A stretch of 64,000 nt of DNA from Boletus sp. NGJ (lineage: Eukaryota > Basidiomycota > Agaricomycetes > Boletales > Boletaceae): positions 372,001 through 436,000 of the forward strand of contig JAGTXK010000095.1 of the NCBI GenBank assembly GCA_019096195.1, given 5' to 3'. Positions 45,507 through 58,381 of the stretch are shown in pieces; within the stretch, counting starts at the first letter, position 1; every line of letters begins with the position of its first letter. Made by a program: the position numbers and the translations under genes. Below the pieces are notes generated by a model that was not told where the DNA came from, ran no database searches, and saw only the letters and a program-made list of their open reading frames with translations.

Positions 45507-47337
45507 TTAATGTGGGCCAGAAAAAGCGGATCCAGGATTCGACGATGGATGCGGTTGGCTTTCGCCATAGTAGTTGTGCGTGTGTTGTTCTGTGGAGTGT
45601 ACCGGTAGCCTTTCAGATCCTTGGGTCGGGCTCGGGAGGAAACTGGGAGACAACGACGATTGGTGGTGATGCTGCGACGAATACAGCGACTGCCCATGGT
45701 GATGATGGCCGCCTAGATTGTGCGACCCATATGGGCTCGCGGAAAGGGACGGAGGGGCGGACATCGGAACTCCAGACGGTATGTAATGTCCTGCTTGGCC
45801 ACCGTTCCCAGAGTGGTGTCCTTGCCCTGGGACATATGCCATAGAATGCCTCGATTGGGGAATGTCCAGACCACTCGAGCCTCCGTGGTACTGGTGTGAG
45901 GACCGCTGTGGCATTCCGACAAGATGCCGGTTTGACCCCACATAGTCGGTTGACGGCGACGGCGCGTGGTTCTGGTTAGACGACGGAATTGACTGAAGCG
46001 ACATGGGGTGAAACAACTGCAACGACTCCTGCGGAATCGTGGTGCGACGGGACACGGGCTCCAGCATGGTGGTGGCGGCAGGCGTGGTCCGCGCTGCTGA
46101 GGGATATGGCGCCAACGTGGTAGGACCTGACGCTGCTCTATGGGCGGGTGCCAAGATCCTGCGCCGTGCCTGGTGGAGTCCCGTGAGCCAAGAGCGAAAG
46201 ATGGAGCGATGGGTGCCTTACATTGATCATCCAATTGGACACCTGGCTCATGCTCAAACCAGTGGCATGGCACAGTTGCTTTTTCTCCTCTTCGCTGGGG
46301 TACGGATGGTCGGAATGACGATGCAACCAAGCTTTGAGATAGTCCGTCGTCTCCTTGGGGAGCTTTCCGCGCTTTTTGGTAGGGCGATCGACGAGGGTCG
46401 AGGAGGGAACGGTCTGCGGCGGCGGGCGAGAGGAAGGCGGTGATGACGGAGGCACAGCCGAGGGCGGGGGCGGCTGAGACGGCGAGAGGGAACTTGAGGT
46501 GGAATTATAAGAAGGGTTGCTGGGAGGCAAAACGAATTCCTGATTAGGAAAGGACCACTCTTCGGACTTTTGGGTGCCAGGAGGGTATGGTCTTCGATCT
46601 TGCTGACCCGAGATGCGGCTCGGGTTCGGGAACATCTGTTGTTGAGCGATGGGCGCGTTGAAAGAAGAGTGGCGCAGGCCGTCTTCGTATTTCAGTGGCG
46701 GGTTGAGGGACGGGTGGCTCGGTGTTGAGCTCGGGCGTGAGATCGAGGAAGGGGAATTGGACCAGTCGTCGGACTCGACGTAGGGTGCTTGTTGGCGCAA
46801 ATCAGGGGTGAGGGGGGTGGGGAAAGAAGACATCTGGGATGTGGAAGCGGGTGCACTCGGAAGCGAAGACTGGGAATAGGCGGAAGGTTCTGAGTAATTA
46901 TTATAATTAAGACGCGGATGGGGTTTCTCTGCGGAGTGGTCTTGGGTATCGACGGAAGACGGGAAATGGTATGTGGGGGGATTAGCTGGATTAGGGGGTG
47001 CGTGGGATCTGCGGGTGGCGGGCTGGGGATAGGGAGAGGCCCTGTAGCGGGTATTGGATGCGGAATCGGAGGCGATGCTCGGGAGAGAAGCGCGACGGAT
47101 ATCGTTGCGGAAGGGATCCTGGAAGGTGGAGAAGATGGAGGGGAGCTGGACCTTTGGGGTATTATCGAGGGCAGGATCAGCGAGATGCTTGTCGTCGAAA
47201 TTCCAGGGATGGGCGTCGTCGTCGCGAGGCCTGTTGTCTGGCTGCGGGGAGACGGAGGGAGACGAGGGCTTTTTGTCTTGGAGGGAGGGCAAACTGCTTG
47301 TGTCGGTGTCTGGGGCGGAGGCGGTGGAGGTGGACAT
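45507..47337 (-). CDS. TALE-class homeobox transcription factor
   Basis: A DNA-binding nuclear regulator. A Ser/Pro-rich N-terminal region of about 330 residues leads to a TALE homeodomain: KKRGKLPKETTDYLKAWLHR, HSDHPYPSEEEKKQL with the three-residue loop extension, and VSNWMIN at the intron, then ARRRILAPAHRA in the next exon, which completes helix 3 (WxINxRRR with Asn and Arg kept). The C-terminal half is rich in His, Ser, Gly and Tyr (LGGHHHHGQSLYSSQHHHQ) and ends AFSGPH. One intron at 46225-46175 is clear. Start chosen at the ATG giving MSTSTASAPDTDT; an upstream coding exon cannot be excluded. Basidiomycete members of this class include regulators of fruiting, but a role here is inference. 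Confidence 0.92.
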
Positions 47338-48564
47338 TCGTCGTTGGGGAAAGCCAAGGTCGGGCTCGGGACTGCAATGAGACAGTTACCAAATAGGAAT
47401 CACGACAATGGCCAAGAAAAAAGAGGGAAAAAAAGGGTCGGAGCGGGGTGGATGGGGAGGAGAGACCCACCAGATGGCCGGTGAGCTGTGGTGTGACAGG
47501 TCGTCGGTGTATGGATTGTTGTTTTTGGGATCAGCGCTGAGGGGGAGATGAGCGGAGTGAAGGAGGAGGGGAAGAAAGAGCGACGAGAGAGAATGATGGA
47601 GAGAGAGAACGTGACAGGTCGATCATGATAGATCATGACATATGACACGCGCTTACGAAGCCGGATGGCCGAGAAAGGAGGAGGCACGTACAGGGAGAGG
47701 TGGAGGTGGGCGATGTTGTACGACGAGACGGGGAGGAGTGGCGAGTTCTGCTCGATCATGAGCGCGGGCGAGGTGCTGGGGGGCAGCGAGGGCGGAGGAG
47801 GAGGAGGAGGAGGGGGAGGAGCTGGAGCAGAATGTGCGGACGGGGACGGGTCTTTATGAGGGGAACGCAGCAGCTGGCATGGGCTTCCATCCATGAAATA
47901 CGATCGCTGTGCAAGGCACTCAAAGAAAGTAATTAGCCCTGGGAAGCTTAACGTTTGCCGGCAACGTCCCGTCGCTTTTTCATCTCACCATGTGCGAGAC
48001 AATCCCGCGAGGCCTTTTCGGTAGCGAATAACGTCCGCTGCCCCCATTCCAATCCCGGACGGCCTTCCTTGTCCTCGTCCACAGACCCAACGTCGAAGCG
48101 AGCGCCGTGTCAAATAAATCACCACCACCCCCCTCCACGCTCGCTCCTTTCTCGCCCCTCCACTCCCCCCCCCTCCCGTCCCCCGTCTTCGGCGTCGGCC
48201 ATCGCAACCGGGAATTTATCGTATCACAGGACACATCCCATAACGAAATGCCCGCCCGCAAATAGGCATATGAGAACAAGTCCCCTCGAGGACACCGTTT
48301 CAGATGCGCCTCTTTTCAATTTTGCCCGGCCCAGGCACATTCACGCGCGCGCGGAGCCCCAATTCTTCGCCTCGGCCGCTCGATTTGGGCAGAAATCTCA
48401 CACAGCCCCCTCTCGTAACCCCCTCCGTCATCGATCCCATCGCCATCACCCCCCCTCTCCCGCAAAAATAATATTAAAATTGTATCGGTATAATATCAAA
48501 TCATCCATTAAAAAAAAAAAAGCATGACTAAATCACATCAAGTCATGTGAGCAGGCATAATCTG
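47338..48564. other. Promoter and leader region of the homeobox gene
   Basis: No gene is supported. The minus-strand DNA upstream of the homeobox start is pyrimidine-rich, with CCT/CTT runs (about 47560-47820), which fits a long leader. A T/A tract lies near 48510. The interval also contains the 3' untranslated region of the downstream neighbour on the left side of 48565. Confidence 0.4.
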
Positions 48565-51500
48565 TCACTCTCCCATATCGGACTCCCCTCCCGCTCTTCT
48601 CCCCTTAATCTTCCCTTTTCCCATGATCCCCTGCAGTAGCTGATTAGCCTTCGCCCGTTCCTTCTCCGATACTTCCACTCCGTCTAACATCCGGATCCGT
48701 GGGCACGCTCGCATAACAAGCCCCCGATACGCCAGGCGGCCGACGTACACATCATCCGGCAGGTCCCGACGAAACTTTGCGTCCAGCTCTTGCCATCCGT
48801 ATTCATGCCCCTTCTCACCCCTCCGTCGTCCCCCGTTCTCCGATGGCTGCAATGCTCCAGGCACGTCCCGCACCAGAAGCGGTAGATACCACCCGAGCGT
48901 ACTTGGGTTCATCCTGTCAAAACACCCATCGGTCAGTTTCGGGTCCCGACAGACCCCCGATCGCGTCCTCACCTCAAGTCGACCATTTCCACATCCGGCA
49001 TCCGTTGAAGAACACGGATCAGCGGTTTCGTTCCCTTTAGGCGAGATCCAATCATCGTTAGCTTCTTTAGTCTCGTGAGACCCTCCAACCCAGCCACGTC
49101 TTCAAGGAAGTTATAGTTGAGGTTCAGCACCCGAAGGTTCGGTGTCAGCCCTGCCAGCTCGCGCGGCAAGCTCGTCAGCCGGCACGCCGCCAGCTCCAAG
49201 TAGACAAGATTGTAACACGCCTCTTCGATAAAATTTGTTTTAAGTTTGTTGCCTAGTGAACCAGATATGCGTTCGTTCTCAGCACCACACTCCACAGATC
49301 TTCTAGAAGCACCACATACCTGAGAGATAAAGCCGTTTCACATCCCGGAATTGGCGCGTCGAGAGATGACTGCAAATCACCACCCATCATCCCCATCAAT
49401 CAGGCACCCATAATGAAAGATCCCGTCACGTCACGTTACCGCCCAGACGATACGGTGCCACTCACAAATCACGACAGCCCTGGTTTCGCATCGAGAGATT
49501 TTCAAGTTTCGCCAACCGTTCACCCTTGACCAACCCTGCCAGCGAATTGTTGTCCAGGTAGAGCGTCCGCGCGTTCGGAAACTGCCCCACATTGAGGCTG
49601 TGCAGTCGGTTGTTACTCGCGCGTAAAATGCGCAGCCTCGTCATACAACCACCGGCATCAATATCATCTAACAAATTGCCATCTTCGAGGTTGTCAACCA
49701 TATCAGTCAGGCACACCTGATAGCCACAAAACACTTGCCGAAATTCAAAACCATTAGCGCAGGAAGACTCGATGCCAGCGAGGCAACCCTGACAAGCCCA
49801 TTTTGGCTCAAGTCTAGCATCTCTAGCCGTGGCCTACAGGAACGTGCCAGGTCATCGGCATGCCGCACAGATCGGAAGAAGACGAAACATCGTACCATCG
49901 GAATAAACTCAAGTCCACCTCCTCAATCACGTTGCACTGCACGCTTAGCTTCGTCAGCGCTTCTAGCTTCTGCAATCCGTCCAGGCTGGTGATCCGATTC
50001 CCATCGGCTTTGAGCTCCCTCAAGTGTCGGAGGCACTGCAACTCTGGTTGACGCCAATCAACATTAACCATCAACTTCGCGAATAATCCAGTGCGCCTCA
50101 GTCACTCACGAGTCAGCGAGTCGATGTCGTTATTGCTGATGTCAAGGCTCTCCAGATTTTGAAGGTGACTGAAAGATGTGACGCCTGTCAAGCTTCAAAG
50201 CCACTCAGAATATGATCGTCGCCTTCAGCAATCTCGACGGACGTACATGTTAGAAGCGACAGAAAGTGTCCGCAACGATGTAGGGACACCACTCAACCAC
50301 GACAGCTGGTTGCAGTTTCTGTCAATTTCACGTCAGTCCAAGATGCCTCCATATCGCACTCATAATGTATGTACCACGCACAATGTCAGCGAGTTAAGTT
50401 TGGGCAAAAACTCCTTGAGCCTTGCGACGCTGTCCAGCGACTTCTTTGACAAATCCAAGCTGCTCAAGTCTTCCCAGTGTGGCTCAAAGGGCTGCATGTC
50501 AGTGAGCACCTGTACGAGTCTGTCGTGCGCAACTCCAAAAGAACACTCTGTCAGAAACGTCGCATTCCTTCGATCTTGTTCGGAAAAGTTGCTTCTCATA
50601 GACATGGAGAAGACCCGTCGGGTAGAGTCCGCGACCGCCATCTGGCTGCTCGGACGTCGATTACTCCCCACGAATTGCAGATCCTCGACGTCGTGGACTG
50701 GGGTCGACGATCTCGTCGGTGAGTCCTCCGTCTCGACTGGTCACAGAACTCAGCACCATCCCACCCGCACGAACACACAAACTTACTCGTATTTTCAAGA
50801 TCTTGCATCATCTCAGCGATCCGTTTGGATCTCGCTGACGGCGTATACCCAGCGGTCTGAGTGGGCTCCAAAGAGGACACGCTCGTCCCGAGATCGTCGT
50901 CGCTCTCGTGCGGCTTCACACTCAGTCCCCTGATAGGACCATCGCGTTTTCCATCCGAGAAACTGACGGATCTCCGGTGTCCCAGTCTCTGCGCCGGCGT
51001 GCGGGACTTGTCTCGGTTCGGGCCCTTCATCGCAGACACAGGCGTCACACTCGTGCTCTTGAGCGCCGACTTGGGTGGCATCGGTGTCGCGACCGCGGGC
51101 ACCCTGCGAGGTGCCACTGGCGTCACCTCGACGGGTACAGCCGGCTGTTGGTCGGGGGTGTCGTTGGACATGTCGTCCTCCGAGTCGAACACCAATGGCG
51201 TGGGTTGGCTGTCGACATCCGCCTTTTCAGTGTCATCCTCTCCAGAATCAGACACGGTGGTATCGTCTCCGGTGTCCTCCTCTGAAGGGACGATCTGAAC
51301 CACAGCGACAGATGGACCATCAAAGGTGAACGAGGTCAATTCCTCCTGCTCGTTAGCGTCCTCTTCCTCCCCTTCCTCTATCCGGGTCACGTCCTGCTTG
51401 AAGTGCACTTCTTCTTCCGCCTCTTCTGCTTCCTGGGCCACCATCTGAACCTTTTCCGCAGTGACCCCGCTCACGTTCGTGCCCCCCGAATCATCCTCTC

Positions 51501-53466
51501 GCAAGCTCTCGATATCCCTGAACGGATCCTCACTCTCGGCATCCGTCACGGATATGTGATCTTTCAGATCATCACCATCGGATGATACCCGTGTAGAAGC
51601 TCGCATCCACTTCATAAGTTCCTTGTCGTACACCATCTTCCCCACGCGTTGTGGAAGTGATGGAATATCAGATGGCGTGATGTGCGTAATATGAACGGGC
51701 CCCGCATGCTTCACAAATGAAGGTGCACTGCTCGCGGTGATAGTCGTCCCGGAAGCTGTGCTTGACGACACGAACCGATTTAGATCCTCATTGTTAGCTG
51801 ACCGGACCGACGAAGACGGATATGACCGAGGTATTTGTGTCGGAGGTTCGGGGAACGCGGCGATGATGGTCGATGACGTGACTCTGATGCGAGGAATGTT
51901 GGCAGTTGGCACTGAGTTAGTGTGGGTCGTCAGAGAACGCGCCTCTGTTTGCCATGGCGCTTCAATCGACATGTTGGACATATCGAGAACGAGGCTATGC
52001 TCGCGGTCATCAGAGACTGAACGAGAATATTTGCGTGGACTGGGGTGATGTCGCAAAGTGGACGAGGGGCGGCGAGGAGAGCCTGTCTTGGGTGACTTCC
52101 GTCGGCTTCGTTCGTGACTCCCATTTGACCACATGCTTTGTTGTGATTTCTCGAGTACAGATACGGACAGATCGGCTCGCTCATCCTCTGTGTGAGTATA
52201 ACGAGAGAGTTCTGTATCCCCAGAGAACACGCGCTTCGAACTCTTCATGTCGTTTTTGATTTGCTGCATCAGATTTGCTGCCTGTAGCCGAATGGCAAGG
52301 GAGGAGTGGCCACTTGGCGCAGCTGTAGACGACCCTGTGACAGATCCGCTCTTCTCACTGATGACCGGCATAAGGGCGCCGTGATTGTCTAGCGTCTACG
52401 GTTGGAATGCATTGCAAGCGAGAGGAATAGGCTCACCATTCGAAGGGATCCGTGCAGGTGTATTCACCTGGGAACTGTCCGTAGCAGGGGTCTGCGTCGT
52501 CAGATTGGTAGAAATGGTTGAAAAATCGCGCGCTTGTTTGATCTGTTGCATGAGCGAACGCGACTCGCCGATGTAATCCACTCGGGGTGTCCTTGGACGC
52601 GATATAACAGCACCTGCACCCGCACCTTCACCGTAAAAGTCAGATGGGGGACTAAGCCTGATGCGTTTGACGCTGCGAATGGGAGTGTCGTCTGAGACGG
52701 GCGTTTGCTGTGGCTTGAAAAGAACGCGTTGAATGGAGGTAGGAGAAGAGCCACTACCCTCGGCACTTCCAGAAGTCGCGTTGACCGCGATGGAGTCCAC
52801 CATTGCCGAAAGGTGGTCACGTGTGAACGTGTCGTATTGTAGTTGAAATAAGCGAAGTCTTGGATCGGTCATTGGTGGATTAGCAGCACTGTACATGTTC
52901 CCTGGGGTGCTTTCCGCCTGCGGAAACCTGGGACTTTGGCGCGGAACAGAAAAGGTGAATGGGCCCTCCAAGGTGGGCTTGGGCGCAGATGAAGGATCTG
53001 TGGAGGATATCGACTTGAAAGCACCACGATCAGCTGTATTGCCACGCGCACTCGTATCCGAGTCGGACTGGCTATCGTTGGGGGTAAACGCCTGTGACAA
53101 GCGAGAGGGCACAGCTGGAGCAGCAGTGAGTGTCAATGCAAGCGGTTTCTGCGGAGGTGGCGATGGTGGTTCAAACATCCTCTCCAGAGCCAAAGGACTG
53201 AAGAAGTCCTTCATGCCGCCCTTCTTGACCTGCCGGCCAGGTGTCTTTGGAAGCAACGTGGCGACGGGCATATCCTCCCTGATCAAGAATGTACCAGCTG
53301 TGGTTGGGCTCGTCTCCTCCTCATTAGCCATACCTGGGGTCTGTAAGAAACCGGGGAGCGGTGTGGTGAGGGAGATGGATTGTGTGCCGAACGAGGCGTC
53401 GTCGTCGTCGACCCATTCTTCGTCGAGATCGTCGGTCTGCCACGCTGGGCGATCGTCCATGGACAT
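48565..53466 (-). CDS. Nud1/Cdc11-like leucine-rich-repeat scaffold
   Basis: Predicted spindle-pole-body scaffold of the septation/mitotic-exit network, related to yeast Nud1, fission yeast Cdc11 and animal centriolin. The N-terminus (MSMDDRPAWQTDDLDEEWVD) and a disordered, Ser/Thr-Pro-rich region with GGMKDFFSPLALERMFEPPS follow. Exon 1 joins exon 2 through an intron at about 52440-52392 (IPSN/DNHGALMPVISEK). A second disordered region is acidic and rich in phosphorylation-like sites. The C-terminal half is leucine-rich repeats: LDLSKKSLDSVARLKEFLPK, LRELKADGNRITSLDGLQKL, LEMLDLSQNGLVRVASLA, ARTLYLDNNSLAGLV, LVYLELAACRLTSLPREL, LRVLNLNYNFLEDVAGLEGL. It closes with a cap (MLDGVEVSEKERAKANQLL) and ends SDMGE. 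Many short introns cut the repeats. The repeat order and N-terminal signature make the family call firm. Confidence 0.87.
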
Positions 53467-54636
53467 TTTTTTCGGTTGCGTTCTGGCGTTCTTGCTGGCC
53501 GTACGCGTTGCTGGTTAGTCGGGCCGCTGCGAGTGGTCGCACAGCTTTCAAGTTGCAACTCGGCGCGCTAAGTTATGTGGTGCACGTGACCGCGAACATT
53601 GTTGGTCCAGTTTGTATCTGTTTGGCTCATTGTCGATCCTTCCTCATTTGTTGTCACGCTCAAGACCTTCATACGCGCTGGGGGTCGACAAGCACTCGTG
53701 GAGGTCTTGAACTTGCGGCAAAGCCAGACTGGATTGGTGTCCAAGTGTACACGTGGCGAACGACCCTTCGATTGTCACAGAATCGATTGATACCAACTCC
53801 CGAGTTTTGTTTCAGATGCACCCGATTACGCTTGGTCGGCAACGAGTCGCCAGCGCGGTACGGAGCTGGCGTGCTGCAGGGCAGTGAAATACTGACCCGT
53901 ATCGACAATCACGGACGCTCTTAATGACATTTTCTCGGTTCATTTCCAAACACAGCCTATTTGATGCCACATCACCCCGAGGCTCGCTTGGTTCGTGCTA
54001 GGGATCGAATATGTTGGCATTTGCCGTACACCGGTGGCCCCGGGATATGCGATTGGAAAAGATGCAGTCGGTTTCGTATGGTTTCATCTCAGACTTCCAC
54101 ATCCACCCGCGGAGGCCCTGGGTTTCGAGCATGATAGAACTAGTAATGGTCTGCTCACATGGATGCACGAAGTTGTCGGCTTGTCATTCGCCCATCCCGG
54201 CGCTGGGGTTAGTTCAATCATACACCTTTACCCATACCCTTACCGAATCAAGTACGATTCAGACCTTTAAAGTCTGATCGAATCGTGTCAGAGGAAGAAT
54301 CAGACCGTTATGGGTCCGAGCGGTGCCGCGAGCGTGGTAGCACTGTCTGTTGTAATTATGCCAAGTACTGATTGGTGCTTCTGACTTGGGTGTCGATTCG
54401 TGCACGCTTCCGAGCCGCATCATGTTCAGTCGATGACACGATGAACCGTTGACCTCGTGCGGATTGATGATCTTTGTTAGTACGTTCGACGAATTACTAT
54501 AGTGTTGCCACTTTTGGTGTATCATTGACCTCCTCCGACAGCATTGGACTCGAGCCTGTCCAATACACATCGGGCATTGATATCTCGATACATGCAAGTA
54601 CGGGTTCGCCGACCTCAAGTCAACCGACCATCCCTG
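53467..54636. other. Intergenic stretch, nothing recognised
   Basis: The left end is the promoter of the LRR scaffold gene. Open frames of 60-180 codons occur (53382-53924 plus is the longest) but show no domain and overlap one another. The right end should be 3' sequence of the methyltransferase gene. Confidence 0.4.
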
Positions 54637-55637
54637 TCAAGCAACAAGCGTTGCCGCGAAGCGCAATCGGACGTACATCAACGACCAATGACCCCCCCGA
54701 TCTTCACAATCGACCTTACACATCTGCTCAACTTCGTCTATGATTGCCTCAGCGTCCACGTCGTTGACCGTTTTCAAAAACGTCCCCCGTGCAAAGAGCT
54801 GAAGCCATGCGCGAAGACCACCATCACCGAGCGGTGTCAACCTTGGCACCATGGACATTGTATCGACTCGGAAACCAGCATCTCGTAGCAGCTGTGAGTG
54901 ACTGGTTTGGTTATGTATCAATTTAATAAGTCTTTTGTTAGCTCACCGTCTGGTATTCTTCGACGGTCGGGAAATACCAGGGGTCCATCTTATCCGGATT
55001 GAGCCCACGTGTCCTCGCTGCGTGGTGTAACGCGATCCTGACACCTGCAAATTTCTGAATACTGTTTTTTTTGACACGAAATAAGCAGACAGTCTCTACC
55101 GATGCAGTTCATGAATCCCCCCATCTCGCAAACAAGTCGTCCTCCGGGCTTGAGAACTCGTTTGAGGCCTTCGAGAACTCCTACGGGGTTGCGCTTGCAC
55201 CAGTGCAATGCAGCGTTACTGAACGCTGCATCGAATGGCTTCTCCAACGATGATGAAGGTGGCAATTCAAGGTCCTGAACATCGCAGACAAAGACACTCT
55301 TGACTCCATTCCTCGTCGCTTTCGATACCTACGCAAAACACGTCCATCGCGGTAAATGTTTCAACGCAACGGAATGCCTGACCATGTCTTCGTTATTATC
55401 CACACCCAGCACAAGACCCTCCGCCCCCACCGCGTTCTGGATTTTGACTGTCAGTTCTCCACTTCCGCATCCGAGATCAATGATTCGGTCGCCAGGACCG
55501 GCGTTCAGCCAGGATAGAACGGGTCCCGTGTACTCGTCTGAAAAGACGTACGATGCGATCTTGACGTAGTTGTCTGCGCTGTAGTCCCCTTGGACTCTTT
55601 GCTGAGAGAAAGCGTTTTCCATGCTCATATTCTGCAT
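54637..55637 (-). CDS. Class I SAM-dependent methyltransferase
   Basis: A small-molecule-type methyltransferase of the Methyltransf_11/25 group; substrate unknown. The N-terminus (MQNMSMENAFSQQ) leads to DNYVKIASYVFSDEYTGPVL, then motif I DRIIDLGCGSGELTVKIQ, LVLGVDNNEDM with the acidic residue of motif II, and after an intron VCDVQDLELP, FDAAFSNAALHWCK (motif IV) and VLKPGGRLVCEMGGF (motif VI). Further exons carry DPWYFPTVEEYQT and LLRDAGFRVDTMSM, and the end is RFAATLVA. About 300 residues. Start could also be the ATG at 55628 or 55622, which give shorter versions. Confidence 0.88.
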
Positions 55638-56936
55638 AGAGCCTCCGGCATCTAATATACTCAGGGGTTTCGGCGTTCTTGCCCTCGGCCGATGGGTCAT
55701 TTATCCGAAGTGGTCGCCAATGCTGATGCGTCGGCCGAGGACGAAATCCGAACCTCAACCAAGGACAGCGACTAGTGAAATCGTGAGGGACGCCATCCAT
55801 CTCGAGGGCCTGCACACTGGCAAGCTGGCGAAAGCGGCCTTCCAACTCAATATTTGTTACATCAACACCCGTAGGCACGCGAAGCTGTCGCGAACACGCG
55901 CGAGACAGCACTGGGTGTATTCAACGTGCTCTATCACGCACAAGTCTCGTACTACGACTCGGGGACATGTACTTTCGATGGAATGACTACACATTTCTGG
56001 TGAGCCTAATGATGACATGCGTACCTTCTGGTCAGGCCAAGAGCTAAACCAAAATGCGGCCACGGCCAACTTCCATGAGTTGTCCGCGAGAAGTTACATC
56101 AAAGATCTCTGCCCGCCCAGCATCCGGCGTGCGCCACGAAGGAAAATTAAATGTGATTTAGCCAATCACCATACCGCCAACGATTTAGCACTCCTGATAT
56201 TGGGTAAATTCGACGCACTGATGTTACGGAACATTAAATGAATTGAGCATCGTTGCCCCCTAGTCGTGTTGTCAAATCTTGTAATCGGTCAAAACGTGGT
56301 GAAGCAGATCGATCTCGTTGGGCGACAACAAGGCTAACGCTAGAATATGTCGTGTAATTAACCCTTCTGTGGCCTTTCTTCGTAAACATTGGCCGAACAC
56401 GCGGCGTCAGCATGGAGTATTGCGACATGCGCTTCTAGTCGAGTCAGAGAGCGAGCATGGCAAAAGCATGGAGCCAAGCACCCGGCATTCGTACCTTACT
56501 TTCTCGAGCTGTAGTTTCGGCAGGCGGAAATGACGAGCACCGCGGCGAATACGAGCCGAGAGATTCGTTGAGTTTCGAAGGACATTCAATTCCAGGGCGT
56601 CCGTGACCTTGAGCACGAAGATCGCCACCAACCACTGCTATTATGTTTGTTGACTAAACGAGCCCGTTGGCCAGGGCCCAGGAGATCCTCAGATTCACGG
56701 TGATCCAGTGACATTGATAGAGCTTCAAGAAACAGTGGCGTATATGAAGTGTTTGACGCCGGACCGCGGTGGTGGTGGTGAAAAGCTGGAGTCATAGGAG
56801 CTTACCCGATTATGTGAGCGGACAAGCAGGCCCACTTCGTGGACGTGACAATCACATTCTTGTCTTGCTCTCCATCCACTACCAACTTCCACAACGTAGT
56901 TCGACGACAACGACAACGAAGACAAGATACGACGTG
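55638..56936. other. Intergenic stretch, nothing recognised
   Basis: Open frames on both strands (for example 56017-56241 plus and 56407-56631 minus) are short and without motif. This must hold the promoters of two divergent genes, the methyltransferase and the Iwr1 homologue. Confidence 0.4.
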
Positions 56937-58213
56937 ATGGAGGCACAGTCGCAAAACCACCCCTACACCATCTTGCGCATAAAGCGTAAGCGCACAGAAG
57001 AACCCTTGGACGCGCTCGGTATGTATTTGGCCACACAGCATGAGCATGCCACCCTTGTCGACCAGACTCGCTCACTCTGCAAGTAGTCGTCGAATCGCGA
57101 TCCAGGAGGAAAAAAACACGCGGTGGCATTGACGTGTTCCAGTTCGCCCAGACGGTCGAGCACGACGCTTGGGAGGACAACGAATTACGGCAGAATCTCC
57201 AGGTAGGTCGACGGATGCGCGTGCCTTCTCGTGCTGGGACTCGTGGCGATCTCCTTTGTTTAGTCTCAGATCTCAAGGTTAGCCCAAGATTCGGATGAGA
57301 ATACGAAAGCCCAAGCGCCGCCTGGTCGAGAGACACGACTTCCTGCTCCTCCCCGAACGGATAACGGAGCTCGACGATATGCCGTCAGAGTAACAGGTCA
57401 TGGGGAAGATGGAAGACCGAAGAGACGCCCCACTAGCCCGTGCGTCCCCCAACTTGTGTAGCCCGTCTCCAAATCTTACCCCGTGCCGTCCTTCCCAGCC
57501 CGAAAGTCATCTCCTCTAAAGATATCTCAAGAAATGACTTCAAGATGTATGATGCAGTCCCCGAAGACCTGGGTACCGCTCTACCACCTATGGATCCTGA
57601 GATGGAAAAGTTTCTCCCTATGCTTCAAGACTATTTGACATGTACGTCACTTCTACACCGTATTCATTGGGAAGCTCATGGTCCAATTCCGGCAGTACAA
57701 TCAACTACTTCAAGTGTCGTTTCTAATACCAACTCATACGTTACCACCAGTAACGACTATGTGTGGGATGTATTTTACAGGAGACCCTATTCATTGTCGG
57801 AGTGGGACTCGTTTGCCGCGAACTATGGGACGGTGTAGGTACACCTGCAAAAATTTCTACAGAAAGACTGATATTCAAAAGGACCGGCCTCCCACCGTCC
57901 GTGGAAGATGACGACTTGTCTGACAACTCTGAATCCGAGGAAGAGGACGAGGCCGACGAGGATTCCAATGGTTTGTATTGCGACCTAGATCGCAGTGTTG
58001 CGCTCACCCTCCTTTATGAATCCATACAGCTGAAGAGTACTACAAGAACGATTACCCTGATGAGGAAGATTCCGATAGCGACGACGGTCGGGTTGCACTC
58101 TCTGGATCGAATATCAGCGTGTCTGACATGACTTTCTAGACATATTTCACGACACCACCGAAGACGAGGACCTCGTCAGCGACCCCGCAGACAGTGACCA
58201 CGACTGGAGATGA
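56937..58213 (+). CDS. IWR1: Iwr1-like RNA polymerase II nuclear import factor
   Basis: Helps bring assembled RNA polymerase II into the nucleus. Exon 1 begins MEAQSQNHPYTILRIKRKRT, with the family's ILRIKRKR signature that works as a nuclear signal. The next exon reads VVESRSRRKKTRGGIDVFQF. Then follow FKMYDAVPEDLGTALPPMDP, MLQDYL, the Iwr1 core NDYVWDVFYRRPYSLSEWD, the acidic DDDLSDNSESEEEDEADED, EEYYKNDYPDEEDSDSDDG, and the end DLVSDPADSDHDWR. Six or so short introns are required; those at 57012, 57205, 57440 and 57837 read in phase, and the one near 57640-57750 is less certain. The order of basic start, core and acidic tail is that of the family. Confidence 0.92.
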
Positions 58214-58381
58214 TACGACCTTAGGGTTATGACTCGTTACATCAATATCATTGCATTTCTCTCAAGATCTGGATTAATATCAAATCATCACGGACATGCC
58301 ATTTTCATCACGTATTGTGTCAGTATACATGTTTCATAGGCCTTTAGTCCAGTGCTGTCGAATGATCAGTGTCGTTAACGT